Shown: positions 10,483-19,907, counted from the stretch's first letter. The stretch: DNA of 64,000 nt from BJGV01 sp965205785 (GCA_965205785.1 OZ242188.1:1178001-1242000); one strand, 5' to 3'. The notes: a model not told the origin generated them from the sequence alone. Program-made: numbers and translations.

Positions 10483-10547
10483 GAGCAGGAAGTGATAAAG
10501 GTACTGAAGTTAAGTGATACGCTATTCTTTCTTCATGTTTATGAAAT

Positions 10548-10916
10548 TTAAAACTCAAATATTAACCACATTGGTGGGCGTACTCCATCGTCAAGTACAC
10601 CATCATTGCTATATGAGGCATCTCCAGTATCATCATATAAATAATATGGAAAACCAATACGAGGAGTAACTTTGATCACTTGAGTTCTTCCATCTATGCG
10701 GTACTCTTCAATCTTTTCTTCTCCACGTTTTCTAATGATAACAATTGGTTCTTCAAAAAAAGGATCTTCTGTTTCAGGCGGCTCAATTTGTAATTCTGGC
10801 AGCTCAGGTGGGGGTGGTAACTCCTGTTCCTGTGCAGTTGCAGGTGTTGCAAAGGTTAATAGCAACATAAGAAAAATTAGATGCATGGTGGTCCATAGAT
10901 GGATTGGTCTATACAT
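10548..10916 (-). CDS. DUF2782 family exported protein
   Basis: Small 122-residue protein with an N-terminal hydrophobic signal ending near ATA-QEQ, then a Pro/Glu-rich stretch (LPPPPELPELQIEPPE) and a conserved C-terminal half including IVIIRKRGEEKIEEYRIDG and PYYLYDD. This is the DUF2782 pattern, and the place between polA and thrB is the usual one. Function is not known; periplasmic location is inferred. An internal Met at 10886 is an alternative start giving a shorter signal peptide. Confidence 0.85.
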   Translation of the reverse strand: MYRPIHLWTTMHLIFLMLLLTFATPATAQEQELPPPPELPELQIEPPETEDPFFEEPIVIIRKRGEEKIEEYRIDGRTQVIKVTPRIGFPYYLYDDTGDASYSNDGVLDDGVRPPMWLIFEF

Positions 10917-10933
10917 TCTATCGACACGTAATA

Positions 10934-11662
10934 TTATAGATTGAGTTGAACTTCCAGTTCCGCCGCAGAAGGTTCGAAGCCACGGGTTTCATAATACTTG
11001 AAGATTGCATTAACTACTTGACTTGGTTCATCTATTATTTGTATCAGATCCATGTCTTCCGCAGAGATCATGTTCTCGGCTATTAGCGAACTCCGGAACC
11101 ATTTAACTATCCCGTTCCAGAAATCAGAACAAACCAGAATTATCGGCATTTTCCTGGTTTTTCCAGTTTGTACCAGTGTAAGTGCCTCCATCAGTTCGTC
11201 AAGTGTCCCAAATCCACCTGGCATAACTACATAAGCAGTAGCAAATCTTACAAACATATATTTACGCGCAAAAAAATGGCGAAAAGTCTGGCTAATATCC
11301 TGATAGGTATTACTATGTTGTTCATGTGGAAGTTGGATATTCAGACCGATACTAGGTGATTTACCCGAATATGCTCCTTTATTTGCTGCTTCCATGATAC
11401 CAGGACCGCCACCTGAGATTACTGAAAAACCTGCATCAGACAATTGCAGCGCAATTTGTTCTGCTAGTTTATAGTATGGATGGTCAACATGAGTGCGTGC
11501 ACTACCAAAAATACTAACTGCAGGTTTAATGGAATTTAGGCGTTCTGTTCCTTCAACAAACTCTGCCATAATTTCAAAAACACGCCACGATTCCCGTGCA
11601 GACCAGTTATTATCTAAGTGCTCAATTGTCACGTTACCAGGTGGTTTACTTTGTTGTTTCAT
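10934..11662 (-). CDS. LOG family (TIGR00730) nucleotide 5'-monophosphate phosphoribohydrolase-like protein
   Basis: A 242-residue Rossmann-type protein with the two LOG signatures: GGGPGIME at residues 84-91 and PGGFGTLDE at 148-156. Family members hydrolyse cytokinin-riboside or purine nucleoside monophosphates to base plus ribose 5-phosphate; the true substrate here is unknown. It is divergent from polA with only 22 bases between the two start codons, so the two promoters must overlap the opposite genes' 5' ends. Confidence 0.9.
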   Translation of the reverse strand: MKQQSKPPGNVTIEHLDNNWSARESWRVFEIMAEFVEGTERLNSIKPAVSIFGSARTHVDHPYYKLAEQIALQLSDAGFSVISGGGPGIMEAANKGAYSGKSPSIGLNIQLPHEQHSNTYQDISQTFRHFFARKYMFVRFATAYVVMPGGFGTLDELMEALTLVQTGKTRKMPIILVCSDFWNGIVKWFRSSLIAENMISAEDMDLIQIIDEPSQVVNAIFKYYETRGFEPSAAELEVQLNL

Positions 11663-11684
11663 GGATAACCTTTAGAAGAATTTT

Positions 11685-14444
11685 ATGAAAACTCTGTTAT
11701 TAGTTGATGGCTCATCATACCTGTATCGCGCTTTTCATGCTTTACCTGATTTACGAAATCGCCAAAACGAACCAACTGGAGCTGTCAAAGGTGTTATCAA
11801 TATGTTACGTCGTTTACATAATGCTTACAAAGCAGATTATAGCGCGTGTATATTTGATGCAAAAGGTAAGACTTTTCGTGATGATCTTTATCCGGAGTAC
11901 AAAGCGCATCGTCCGCCCATGCCAGAGAATCTTGTGGAACAGATTGCGCCACTTCATGAATGTATACATGCCTTGGGCTGGCCAATGCTAATAATAGAAG
12001 GAGTAGAGGCAGATGATGTGATTGGTACGCTAGCAAAGCAAGCTGAGCAAGAAAAAATACGATGTATTATTTCTACTGGCGATAAAGATATTGCGCAATT
12101 AGTAAATAAACAGACAACATTGATAAATACCATGACTAACGAGCTTCTTGATGAAGCTGGCGTACTTGCCAAGTTTGGTGTTGAACCTGAGAGAATGCTT
12201 GATTATCTAACGTTGGTAGGCGACAAAGCGGATAACGTTCCGGGTGTGGAGAAAGTGGGGCCAAAGACAGCAGTAAAATGGCTTAAGCAATACGGTACAC
12301 TGGACAGTCTTATAGTACATGCAAAAGATATTAATGGTGTAGTTGGAGAAAATTTACGTAGTTCAGTCGAATGGCTGAAAAAATCACGTGAGTTATTGAC
12401 TATTAAATGTGATGTGGTTCTACCAGTTCGTTTGAAAGATCTTGGATTGCAATCTCAGGACACATCAAAATTATTTAAACTTTATGAAAGGCTAGAGTTC
12501 AGGACTTGGCTACGTGAATTACAACAAGAACCTAATTTGGATTCAAAAAACTTCAGTTCATCGGGAGTAAGTCACAAGCAATTTACAAGTGAGAATCATG
12601 AGACAGACCTAAATCAGGAAATTCTTGTTAAAGATATCAGTGCAAAATATCAAACTATACTATCAAAGCCTCAGTTGGAGGAATGGATTGATCTTATCAA
12701 GAAAGCATCCCTAGTTTCTATTGATACAGAAACTACCGGGCTAGAGCCCATGAGAGCAAGTCTTGTTGGCATATCATTATCAGTCAAATCACATCATGCA
12801 GCTTATTTACCGTTATCTCATTGTTATACTGGAACCCCTGTGCAGATGGAGATTGGATATGTGTTAGAAAAACTTAGGTTTTGGTTAGAAGACCCTAACA
12901 GGCCCAAGCTTGGACAGAATCTAAAATATGATAAACACATTTTTGCAAATCATGGTATTACCTTGAGGGGTATCAAACATGATACGTTGTTACAGTCTTA
13001 TGTTCTGGAATCGCATCGTCCACATAACATGGATAATCTTGCATTACGTCATCTTGATATAAAAACTATCAGTTACGATGAGGTTGCTGGAAAGGGTGCT
13101 AGCAGAATCAGTTTTGATCAAGTAGAAATAGAAACTGCCACGAAATATGCAGCGGAGGATGCTGATATCACTCTACAATTGCATCAGCATCTACATTCAC
13201 AAATTATGTCTAATTCTAAGTTAGAAAGTATTTATCGTGTGCTAGAAATACCAGTATTAGATGTTTTATTCGAAATGGAAAGAAACGGTGTATTACTGGA
13301 TACAAATATGTTAGAGATCCAGAGTCGGGAACTTGGTGAAAAGATGATGGCACTTGAGGAAAAAGCATTTGTAATTTCTGGGCAGCCATTTAATCTAAAT
13401 TCCCCTAAACAAATCCAGGAAATTTTATTTACCCAACTTAAACTTCCTATAGTAAAAAAGACTCCAAGTGGGGCTCCTTCCACAAATGAGGATGTACTAC
13501 AACAACTAGCACTTGATTATCCTTTACCGAAAATTTTACTTGAGTATCGAAGTCTCGCCAAACTTAAATCAACTTACACAGATAAACTTCCACGTATGGT
13601 AAATACTGATACAGGCAGGGTACATACTAATTATTCTCAAGCGGTGGCCGTGACTGGACGGTTGTCTAGTAACGAGCCTAATTTGCAAAATATTCCAATA
13701 CGTACTGCCGAGGGACGTCGTATTCGAGAAGCATTTATTGCACCACAAGGGCATTATATTATTTCTGCTGACTATTCGCAGATTGAGCTGCGTATTATGG
13801 CTCACATCTCAAAAGACAAAGGCTTACTTAAAGCTTTTACTCAGGGCGAAGATATTCATTGCGCAACTGCTGCAGAAATATTTGGTGCGTCACTCGATGC
13901 TGTAGATAGTGAACAACGTCGTTATGCCAAGATTATTAATTTCGGTTTGATATATGGGATGTCTGAATTCGGCCTTGCTTCACAGATGGGCATTGAAAGG
14001 GCTGCTGCTCGTGCCTTTATGGATCGCTATTTTGCTCGTTATCCAAGTGTAGCAGACTATATGAAATGTACACGAGAAGAAGCTAAGAGAACTGGTTATG
14101 TAGAAACCGTGTTTGGACGCAGATTATGGCTACCTGAAATTAACAGTCCCAATGGTAATCGTAGACAGGCTGCGGAGCGTGCAGCAATTAATGCACCAAT
14201 GCAAGGTACAGCGGCAGATATTATCAAATTTGCGATGATTGCGGTACGTGAATGGTTGTTACGAGACAAACTGAATTCAAAACTTATTATGCAGGTTCAT
14301 GACGAATTAGTACTAGAGGTTCCTTACAGAGAAGTTGAGATAATAAAAAAAGTATTGCCTTCACTTATGGGAAGTGCTACCAAACTGGATGTTCCACTTA
14401 TTGTGGAGCTTGGAATTGGAGCAAATTGGGAGCGCGCGCACTAA
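11685..14444 (+). CDS. polA: DNA polymerase I
   Basis: Full-length 919-residue Pol I. The N-terminal 5'-3' flap nuclease starts KTLLLVDGSSYLYRAFHALP, the 3'-5' proofreading domain keeps its DxE motif (SIDTETTGLEP, near residue 345), so proofreading is probably active, and the polymerase domain shows DYSQIELRIMAH near residue 695 and QVHDELVLEVP near residue 870. It fills gaps and removes RNA primers. An ATG start directly follows the 5' end of the divergent LOG gene. Confidence 0.97.
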   Translation: MKTLLLVDGSSYLYRAFHALPDLRNRQNEPTGAVKGVINMLRRLHNAYKADYSACIFDAKGKTFRDDLYPEYKAHRPPMPENLVEQIAPLHECIHALGWPMLIIEGVEADDVIGTLAKQAEQEKIRCIISTGDKDIAQLVNKQTTLINTMTNELLDEAGVLAKFGVEPERMLDYLTLVGDKADNVPGVEKVGPKTAVKWLKQYGTLDSLIVHAKDINGVVGENLRSSVEWLKKSRELLTIKCDVVLPVRLKDLGLQSQDTSKLFKLYERLEFRTWLRELQQEPNLDSKNFSSSGVSHKQFTSENHETDLNQEILVKDISAKYQTILSKPQLEEWIDLIKKASLVSIDTETTGLEPMRASLVGISLSVKSHHAAYLPLSHCYTGTPVQMEIGYVLEKLRFWLEDPNRPKLGQNLKYDKHIFANHGITLRGIKHDTLLQSYVLESHRPHNMDNLALRHLDIKTISYDEVAGKGASRISFDQVEIETATKYAAEDADITLQLHQHLHSQIMSNSKLESIYRVLEIPVLDVLFEMERNGVLLDTNMLEIQSRELGEKMMALEEKAFVISGQPFNLNSPKQIQEILFTQLKLPIVKKTPSGAPSTNEDVLQQLALDYPLPKILLEYRSLAKLKSTYTDKLPRMVNTDTGRVHTNYSQAVAVTGRLSSNEPNLQNIPIRTAEGRRIREAFIAPQGHYIISADYSQIELRIMAHISKDKGLLKAFTQGEDIHCATAAEIFGASLDAVDSEQRRYAKIINFGLIYGMSEFGLASQMGIERAAARAFMDRYFARYPSVADYMKCTREEAKRTGYVETVFGRRLWLPEINSPNGNRRQAAERAAINAPMQGTAADIIKFAMIAVREWLLRDKLNSKLIMQVHDELVLEVPYREVEIIKKVLPSLMGSATKLDVPLIVELGIGANWERAH

Positions 14445-14524
14445 ATAATAGAGGTTTAGTTATATATAAGTATTGTCCTGGAATTTATATCCTCCCTTTT
14501 TTCTTGCCATGAAGAGGTTTTTAC

Positions 14525-14554
14525 TTGCTTAAATATGGAAAATTGCCGTAAAAT
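14525..14554 (+). promoter_or_regulatory. Putative sigma-70 promoter of the rpsP operon
   Basis: TTGCTT at 14525-14530 and TAAAAT at 14549-14554 are separated by 18 bases, about 40 bases ahead of the rpsP ATG. It is the best promoter-like pair in the 150-base gap between polA and rpsP. Sequence match only. Confidence 0.45.
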
Positions 14555-14595
14555 CACACACTTTTCTATTTAAGTTTCTTATAGGCAGTTCAAAC

Positions 14596-14862
14596 ATGGT
14601 CATAATTAGACTGGCGCGAGGCGGCGCCAAGAAACGTCCGTTTTTTAATATGGTGGTAGCAGACTCACGTAATGCCCGAGATGGGAAATTTATTGAGCGC
14701 ATTGGTTTTTATAATCCCAATGCATCGAAAGACGAAGAGGGGTTGCGTGTAAAGCTTGACCGCATTACTTATTGGCAGTCACAGGGTGCCCAGCTATCTG
14801 ATACTGTAACAAGGCTTGTCAAGCAATTTGGTGCAAAGCAAAAAATCGCAGCAAACAGCTAG
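14596..14862 (+). CDS. rpsP: 30S ribosomal protein S16
   Basis: 88 residues starting MVIIRLARGGAKKRPFFNMVVADSR, the standard bS16 opening, followed by GKFIERIGFYNP. It is a structural protein of the small subunit and first gene of the conserved rpsP-rimM-trmD-rplS operon, all four of which follow with short gaps. Confidence 0.98.
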   Translation: MVIIRLARGGAKKRPFFNMVVADSRNARDGKFIERIGFYNPNASKDEEGLRVKLDRITYWQSQGAQLSDTVTRLVKQFGAKQKIAANS

Positions 14863-14887
14863 CAAGGAAAGTAACGCAGCTGAATCC

Positions 14888-15400
14888 ATGGTTGTAATGG
14901 GTCGGATTGTTGGTTCCTTTGGAGTATATGGGTGGGTTAAGGTTTTTCCATTTACTGAGTCTGTAGATGGATTGCTTAGTTATCCTGTTTGGTGGATTGG
15001 AGAAGGGGACAGTAAATGGTGTGAGATGAAGGTTACCAAGTGTAATGTTCATGCTAAATTATTAGTTTCTTTGTTAGAGCACTGTACTGATCGCACTGCT
15101 GCTATGAAACTGAAAAACATGTTGGTCGCAGTTCCACGTAGTCAGTTGCCAGCATTATCAAATAGTGGTGTAGACGGTTATTACTGGGAAGATCTTATTG
15201 GTTTAAAAGTGGTTAATCTGCAGAGTGAAGAGCTTGGAAACGTAGTTGGAATAATAGCTTCATCGTCCAATGATATTCTACAAATTCAGGAATTAAAAGA
15301 AGGTGAGGGTGAAAGACTGATTCCCTTTATCAAAAAAGTAATTGTGAATGTAGATTTAAGTGTTCGCCAGATTATTGTAGATTGGAAATTGGATTTTTAG
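14888..15400 (+). CDS. rimM: 16S rRNA processing protein RimM
   Basis: RimM binds S19 and assists 30S head maturation. The chosen ATG at 14888 gives about 170 residues starting MVVMGRIVGSFGVYGWVKV, the usual family start; an upstream in-frame ATG at 14816 would overlap rpsP and add non-conserved residues. The N-terminal RimM barrel is followed by a PRC-barrel with YYWEDLIGLKVVN and the end IPFIKKVIVNVDL. An AAGGAAAG stretch lies about 12 bases upstream of the start. Confidence 0.95.
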   Translation: MVVMGRIVGSFGVYGWVKVFPFTESVDGLLSYPVWWIGEGDSKWCEMKVTKCNVHAKLLVSLLEHCTDRTAAMKLKNMLVAVPRSQLPALSNSGVDGYYWEDLIGLKVVNLQSEELGNVVGIIASSSNDILQIQELKEGEGERLIPFIKKVIVNVDLSVRQIIVDWKLDF

Positions 15401-15414
15401 TAGGTTAATGGACA

Positions 15415-16212
15415 ATGACATTTGAATTTGACGTCATTACCTTATTTCCAGGAATGTTTGATTCCATAACAAAATATGGTGTAACTAGTCGGGCAGCAGA
15501 GAATAAGCTTTACAATTTACATACGTGGAATCCGCGTGATTTTACTGAAAATATTCACCGTTCAGTAGATGATCGTCCGTATGGAGGCGGTCCGGGTATG
15601 GTTATGTTAGCAGATCCATTGGAAAAAGCTGTTACAGCAGCTAAAGCAAGGCAAACAGAATGTGGGATTAGTGGGATGAAGGTGATTTATCTCTCCCCCC
15701 AAGGTAGAACCCTTGATCATATATTAGTGAAGGAGCTGGGGAAGTTATCTGGGTTAGTGCTAATCTCCGGTCGTTATGAAGGTGTAGACGATCGCTTGAT
15801 AAAACAGCAGGTGGAAGATGAAATTTCAATCGGTGATTATGTGCTTTCTGGAGGAGAGCTGCCGGCAATGGTATTAATTGACTGTATGGTTCGACAAATG
15901 CCGGGCGTGTTAGGTGATCCTGAATCAGCAGTTCAAGACTCATTCGTGGATGGATTGTTGGATTTTCCGCACTATACACGTCCTGAAATTTATCAGGGGA
16001 ATATTGTGCCGGAGACATTAATGTCAGGAGATCATGATAAAATCAGGCGTTGGCGATTACAGCAGGCACTTGGTAAGACATGGCTCAGACGCCCAGATTT
16101 GTTAGCATTAAAAATTGAGCAAGGTATAACCTCTGAGGAAAAGAAATTATTGGAAGAATTTAAGACAGCGTATGCAGCTAATAAGAGTAAAGTGAATCAA
16201 AGCAAGGAGTAG
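15415..16212 (+). CDS. trmD: tRNA (guanine37-N1)-methyltransferase
   Basis: SPOUT-fold, SAM-dependent enzyme that methylates G37 in tRNAs reading CNN/GGN codons and prevents frameshifting. The 265 residues include FDVITLFPGMFD at the start, PYGGGPGMVM, the knot segments YLSPQGRTLDH and LISGRYEGVDDR, and SIGDYVLSGGELPAM. It starts 14 bases after rimM and ends 2 bases before rplS. Confidence 0.97.
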   Translation: MTFEFDVITLFPGMFDSITKYGVTSRAAENKLYNLHTWNPRDFTENIHRSVDDRPYGGGPGMVMLADPLEKAVTAAKARQTECGISGMKVIYLSPQGRTLDHILVKELGKLSGLVLISGRYEGVDDRLIKQQVEDEISIGDYVLSGGELPAMVLIDCMVRQMPGVLGDPESAVQDSFVDGLLDFPHYTRPEIYQGNIVPETLMSGDHDKIRRWRLQQALGKTWLRRPDLLALKIEQGITSEEKKLLEEFKTAYAANKSKVNQSKE

Positions 16213-16214
16213 AA

Positions 16215-16637
16215 ATGAACCTGATTGAACAATTTGAAGCAGAAGAAATTAAACGTTTAAATAAGGATATACCGGATTTTTCTCCTGGTGATACTGTGAT
16301 CGTCAATGTAAAAGTTGTTGAAGGAGAACGTAGCCGAGTTCAGGCCTATGAAGGAGTGGTAATAGCCAAACGGAATCGAGGTATTAACTCAGCTTTTACT
16401 GTGAGAAAAATATCTAGTGGCGAAGGAGTAGAGCGTACTTTCCAAACATACTCACCATTAATCAGCGGTATAGAAATAAAACGTCGTGGAGATGTGCGTC
16501 GTGCAAAACTTTATTATCTCCGAGATCGTTCAGGAAAATCTGCTCGAATAAAGGAAAAACTTCCTGCACGGTCAGCTGCTAAAAAAGAAGTAAAGAAAAA
16601 AGAAGTAAAGAAAGAAGAAGCATCGAAAAAAGAGTAG
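16215..16637 (+). CDS. rplS: 50S ribosomal protein L19
   Basis: The first about 115 residues are standard bL19 (PDFSPGDTVIVNVKVVEG, GINSAFTVRKIS, RRGDVRRAKLYYLRD). The C-terminus carries an extra, very Lys/Glu-rich tail with short repeats of the form KKEVK, taking it to 140 residues; the tail is low complexity and typical of some Nitrosomonadaceae L19 proteins. Last gene of the rpsP operon. Confidence 0.97.
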   Translation: MNLIEQFEAEEIKRLNKDIPDFSPGDTVIVNVKVVEGERSRVQAYEGVVIAKRNRGINSAFTVRKISSGEGVERTFQTYSPLISGIEIKRRGDVRRAKLYYLRDRSGKSARIKEKLPARSAAKKEVKKKEVKKEEASKKE

Positions 16638-16665
16638 ATCTAGAATTTAGAAGAAAGTTTAAATT

Positions 16666-16693
16666 GATTGGTACAGTTATGGCTGTACCAATC
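16666..16693. terminator. Perfect 11-bp hairpin between convergent rplS and cytochrome gene
   Basis: GATTGGTACAG pairs with CTGTACCAATC around the loop TTATGG. It lies 28 bases after the rplS stop and before the end of the oppositely oriented cytochrome gene, so a bidirectional transcription end is likely. A clean U-run is not present on either side, so intrinsic termination is only probable. Confidence 0.5.
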
Positions 16694-16735
16694 TGGTGAT
16701 AAAAAATTTATTAGAGCTGCAGGTTGTATTGGTTC

Positions 16736-17332
16736 CTAGTCTAATTTGTGTTCTTTCTTTTCTTGATTCTTTCGTTCTATTTCCTTGTACCAAATATCAT
16801 ATACTTCAGCTGGCCAAATTGATGTAATCCAGACTATTACATCATCAATTTCTTCATCGGTTAATTTATCACCCCATCCAGGCATGTTCCCGATTTCTGG
16901 CGGACTACCTTCTCGAATTGTTTTTGTCAGCGTATCTGTTGAATGGTGCCAGGTGTGAGCACTACCATTTAGAGGCGGTGGAGGATATCTGCCATCTGTC
17001 CCTTGTTTGCGCCAGTCAGGTCTGGATTCACCATTCTGACCATGACAGTTTGCGCAGTTTGTCTGATAGACAATTTTTCCACGCTGAACTTTTTCAGAAT
17101 CTAATTCACGTATTACCATGTCCTTTAATTTCTGTTTTGGTTTGTCCTCAGGTTTCGATAGCACTGGTTCGGGTGTGGCTGATGAAGATGCAGGTGCAGA
17201 TGTGGCTAGTGAAGTTTTAGGTATGGGTGGTGGTAATGGTTCACTGCAACCCACAACGAAGACAGCTACCATGCCTAGCAAGATAGGGTGATAATAAATA
17301 CGAGATAAGATGAGAGATTCTTCAATTTTCAT
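16736..17332 (-). CDS. Lipoprotein mono-haem cytochrome c
   Basis: A 198-residue protein with a lipobox VVGC (Cys29), a Pro/Ala/Ser linker, and one class I cytochrome c domain: haem site CANCH at residues 93-97 and a likely distal Met150 in GNMPGWG. It is probably anchored to the periplasmic side and carries electrons. Its start overlaps the stop of the DUF411 gene by four bases, so they form a translation-coupled pair; cytochrome plus DUF411 pairs are often linked to copper handling. Partner enzymes are not in the window. Confidence 0.88.
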   Translation of the reverse strand: MKIEESLILSRIYYHPILLGMVAVFVVGCSEPLPPPIPKTSLATSAPASSSATPEPVLSKPEDKPKQKLKDMVIRELDSEKVQRGKIVYQTNCANCHGQNGESRPDWRKQGTDGRYPPPPLNGSAHTWHHSTDTLTKTIREGSPPEIGNMPGWGDKLTDEEIDDVIVWITSIWPAEVYDIWYKEIERKNQEKKEHKLD

Positions 17333-17811
17333 TTTAACCTCATTACCGATGAATTTTTATCAGATGGGAGGTGTCGGCTATATACACTTACATTTCCTTC
17401 TTTATTAATTAAAAGTACGTTATAGGGGTTAGGGCGAGAACTTTCCATGCCGGGGGATCCTTTAGGCATTCCAGGAGCAGCAAGCCCGATAGCATTTGGG
17501 CGCTCATTAAGAAACCGTTTGATGTCATTTGCAGGTACATGACCTTCAATAGCATAACCTTCAACAAGAGATGTATGGCAAGATCCAAGTGATGAGGAGA
17601 TACCTGCACGTTTTCTTACCTCCTTATTTCCTACATTCCTGGTCTCTACAGTAAAACCATTAGCACGCATATGGTCAACCCATTTTGCGCAGCATTTACA
17701 GGTTGGACTTTTATAGATTTCAATTTTTGTTGCAGCAGCGTAAGTAATCATTCCACATAAGGAAATGCCAAGCATAAGTTTTAATAATAATTTATGAATT
17801 AATGTTTTCAT
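17329..17811 (-). CDS. DUF411 periplasmic metal-binding protein
   Basis: A 160-residue exported protein with N-terminal signal (MKTLIHKLLLKLMLGISLCG...) and the DUF411 hallmark PTCKCCAKW (Cys38-x-Cys40-Cys41), later LGSCHTSLVEGYAIEGHVPA and GLAAPGMPKGSPGME. Members bind copper or other soft metals in the periplasm; the exact role is unproven. It is the first gene of a two-gene unit with the cytochrome c. Confidence 0.9.
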   Translation of the reverse strand: MKTLIHKLLLKLMLGISLCGMITYAAATKIEIYKSPTCKCCAKWVDHMRANGFTVETRNVGNKEVRKRAGISSSLGSCHTSLVEGYAIEGHVPANDIKRFLNERPNAIGLAAPGMPKGSPGMESSRPNPYNVLLINKEGNVSVYSRHLPSDKNSSVMRLK

Positions 17812-17959
17812 TTGGTTGCTTTTTCCTTTATTTATTCTGGTTTCTCAGGAGAATAATTTATTAAAATAAAGTGGATTGAAAGGCAGATACTGTTTTCTTC
17901 ATAATATCTTTTAATTAGTAGCGTGGCTGTAATTTGATATATTCATGTATTTGGCTTGG

Positions 17960-18163
17960 TTATGCCAATATGTCCGGTACCAGTTGTTCATTAAGTTTAG
18001 TAATCACATCTTTGAGTTTTAGCCTTCTTTTCTTTAGACGTTTTAATTGTAATTGATCGGGATAAGGTTTTTCCAATAGCTTTGTTATGACAACATCTAA
18101 GTCGTGATGTTCGACCTGCATAGCTGTAATTTTGTATTTGATTGCCTCAATTTCTTGATTCAT
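17960..18163 (-). CDS. YdcH/DUF465 small coiled-coil protein
   Basis: About 67 residues from the ATG at 18163 (MNQEIEAIKYKITAMQVEHHDLD), followed by VVITKLLEKPYPDQLQLKRLKKRRLKLKD. The basic LKRLKKRRLKLKD helix is the DUF465 signature. GGAAA lies 7-8 bases ahead of this ATG, which is why I prefer it to the TTG 12 bases upstream. Predicted cytoplasmic helical hairpin; function unknown. Confidence 0.88.
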   Translation of the reverse strand: MNQEIEAIKYKITAMQVEHHDLDVVITKLLEKPYPDQLQLKRLKKRRLKLKDVITKLNEQLVPDILA

Positions 18164-18357
18164 GACTATTTCCAAGTATCAATATATCAAAAGACATCAA
18201 AATTACCCAATCCGATTTAGTAATAGCGCTGATAAAATATAGGCAATAATTGTGTGAATAGTACACATATTTTTGTTTAATTAATAATGCGTTAGCATAC
18301 TCCTAATCTGACAATAAAAGGGAAGCCAAAATATATAATTATTTATACTACGGAAAA

Positions 18358-18930
18358 TCAAAATAATTGATAAATTTCTTGCTGCAAACCTGTTGTAATC
18401 ATTAGTAATAACTGAATGAATATTAGAACAAATAGTGGCGACAAATCAATGTTACCGATAGGTGGTATTCGTTCGCTAAAAATTCTTAGAAATGGTCTAG
18501 TGAAGCTGTTAAGCAAAGGGGCCATAGGGTTATGTGGACTAAACCATGATAGTACAGCTTGTACTATTATTGCTACCATAACAATATGAAAAGTTGTTTT
18601 AATAATTTCTATAAATGCTAGCAACATAAATACCATAGTTGTGGTATTTATATCTGAACTTAAATTGTGTCCCTGTAGTTTGTACATTCCTGCCAATAGA
18701 AGAAACTGAGTAAGCCATGCTAAGAAAAGTGCAGATAGATTGATACCTTTTAAGCTGGGAATCAATTTGCTAGTGGGGCGGACAATAAAGTCAGTAAGGG
18801 CTACAAGGAAATGTGATACTGGATTATGGTAGGGCATACGTATCAACTGCATATAAAATCGTAGTAATAGTGCAAGAGAAAATAACCCTAGCACTGTATT
18901 GAGTATAAATATAAGAATCTGATCAAACAC
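18358..18930 (-). CDS. YggT family integral membrane protein
   Basis: A 190-residue protein with two YggT repeats, each of two hydrophobic helices (MFDQILIFILNTVLGLFSLALLLRF start, then LSWFSPHNPMAPLLNSFTRPFLRIFSERIPPIGNIDLSPLF). It lies 36 bases after proC on the same strand, the usual proC-yggT arrangement; a yggS gene is not adjacent here. Biological role uncertain, linked to osmotic stress in E. coli. Confidence 0.9.
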   Translation of the reverse strand: MFDQILIFILNTVLGLFSLALLLRFYMQLIRMPYHNPVSHFLVALTDFIVRPTSKLIPSLKGINLSALFLAWLTQFLLLAGMYKLQGHNLSSDINTTTMVFMLLAFIEIIKTTFHIVMVAIIVQAVLSWFSPHNPMAPLLNSFTRPFLRIFSERIPPIGNIDLSPLFVLIFIQLLLMITTGLQQEIYQLF

Positions 18931-18966
18931 GTATTTTCCTAGTAATTAAGATTCAATTTTAGAAGT

Positions 18967-19779
18967 TTACTTATTACTAAACTCATTTCCAAGTTCTCTG
19001 GAACGCTCATATGCTACATGAATCGCATTTTCTATTTTTTTATTAATTTCATCATGTTCCATTGCTTTTATCGCGTATTCGGTTGTTCCATTCTTTGAAG
19101 TTACTTTAGATCGTAATGTGGCTATATCTTTTTTACTAATATGTGCTAATTTGGCTGCACCAAGAAAAGTTTCCAGACTTAGTTGATAGGACTGAGTGTC
19201 GTCTAATCCCAGTTCTATACCTGCTTTTTGCATTGCTTCCATGAAATAGAAGACATAAGCTGGTCCACTTCCTGATATAGCAGTGACAGCGTCTAAAAGT
19301 TTTTCGTGTTTAACCCATAACACTGAACCTACTGCTTTTAGTATGGTTTCAGCGCTATATTTTTCATTTTTATTTATTTTTGGTAGTGCAAAGACTCCTG
19401 TGACTGCTGTACGGACTGATGCGGGCGTGTTTGGCATGGCTCTTATTACTTGTGTGTAACCGTGTAGCCAGCGACAGATCTCCTTGGTCCGTATACCGGC
19501 AACGATAGAAATGACTAGATGGTTTTTTAGAAGTGGTGCAAGTTCCTGTGCTACGGATGAAAGCTGCTGAGGCTTTACAGCGAGTAGAATAATATCACTA
19601 TCAGCTACTCCGTCAGTAAGACTTTCAGTTACCATTACATTATATTCAGCCTTTATTTTCTTCCGGGCTTTGGCATTAATATCAACTACATATATTTGTG
19701 TGGCTGAATAACCTTGTTGTAGCAGTCCATCAATCAAAGCGGCAGCCATATTGCCCCCCCCAATGAAGGTTACATTCAT
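18967..19779 (-). CDS. proC: Pyrroline-5-carboxylate reductase
   Basis: Last step of proline synthesis (P5C to proline, NAD(P)H). 270 residues with the Rossmann start MNVTFIGGGNMAAALI, then ILLAVKPQQL, RAMPNTPASV and the C-terminal SGSGPAYVFYFMEAMQKAGIELGL. The codons for GGG-N fall in a run of eight G (19754-19761), an unusual homopolymer at the very start of a coding region in such an AT-rich genome. Confidence 0.96.
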   Translation of the reverse strand: MNVTFIGGGNMAAALIDGLLQQGYSATQIYVVDINAKARKKIKAEYNVMVTESLTDGVADSDIILLAVKPQQLSSVAQELAPLLKNHLVISIVAGIRTKEICRWLHGYTQVIRAMPNTPASVRTAVTGVFALPKINKNEKYSAETILKAVGSVLWVKHEKLLDAVTAISGSGPAYVFYFMEAMQKAGIELGLDDTQSYQLSLETFLGAAKLAHISKKDIATLRSKVTSKNGTTEYAIKAMEHDEINKKIENAIHVAYERSRELGNEFSNK

Positions 19780-19907
19780 ATATATCCTTTAAAAGTGTTA
19801 ATTCCTAAGTTCAAATCGTATCCTAAGCTAGGATACTTTATAGAATTGATCATTAAAAGTGTTTATCGGGGAATTTAAGTATCTTTGTATTTTCATTAGC
19901 CGATTGA

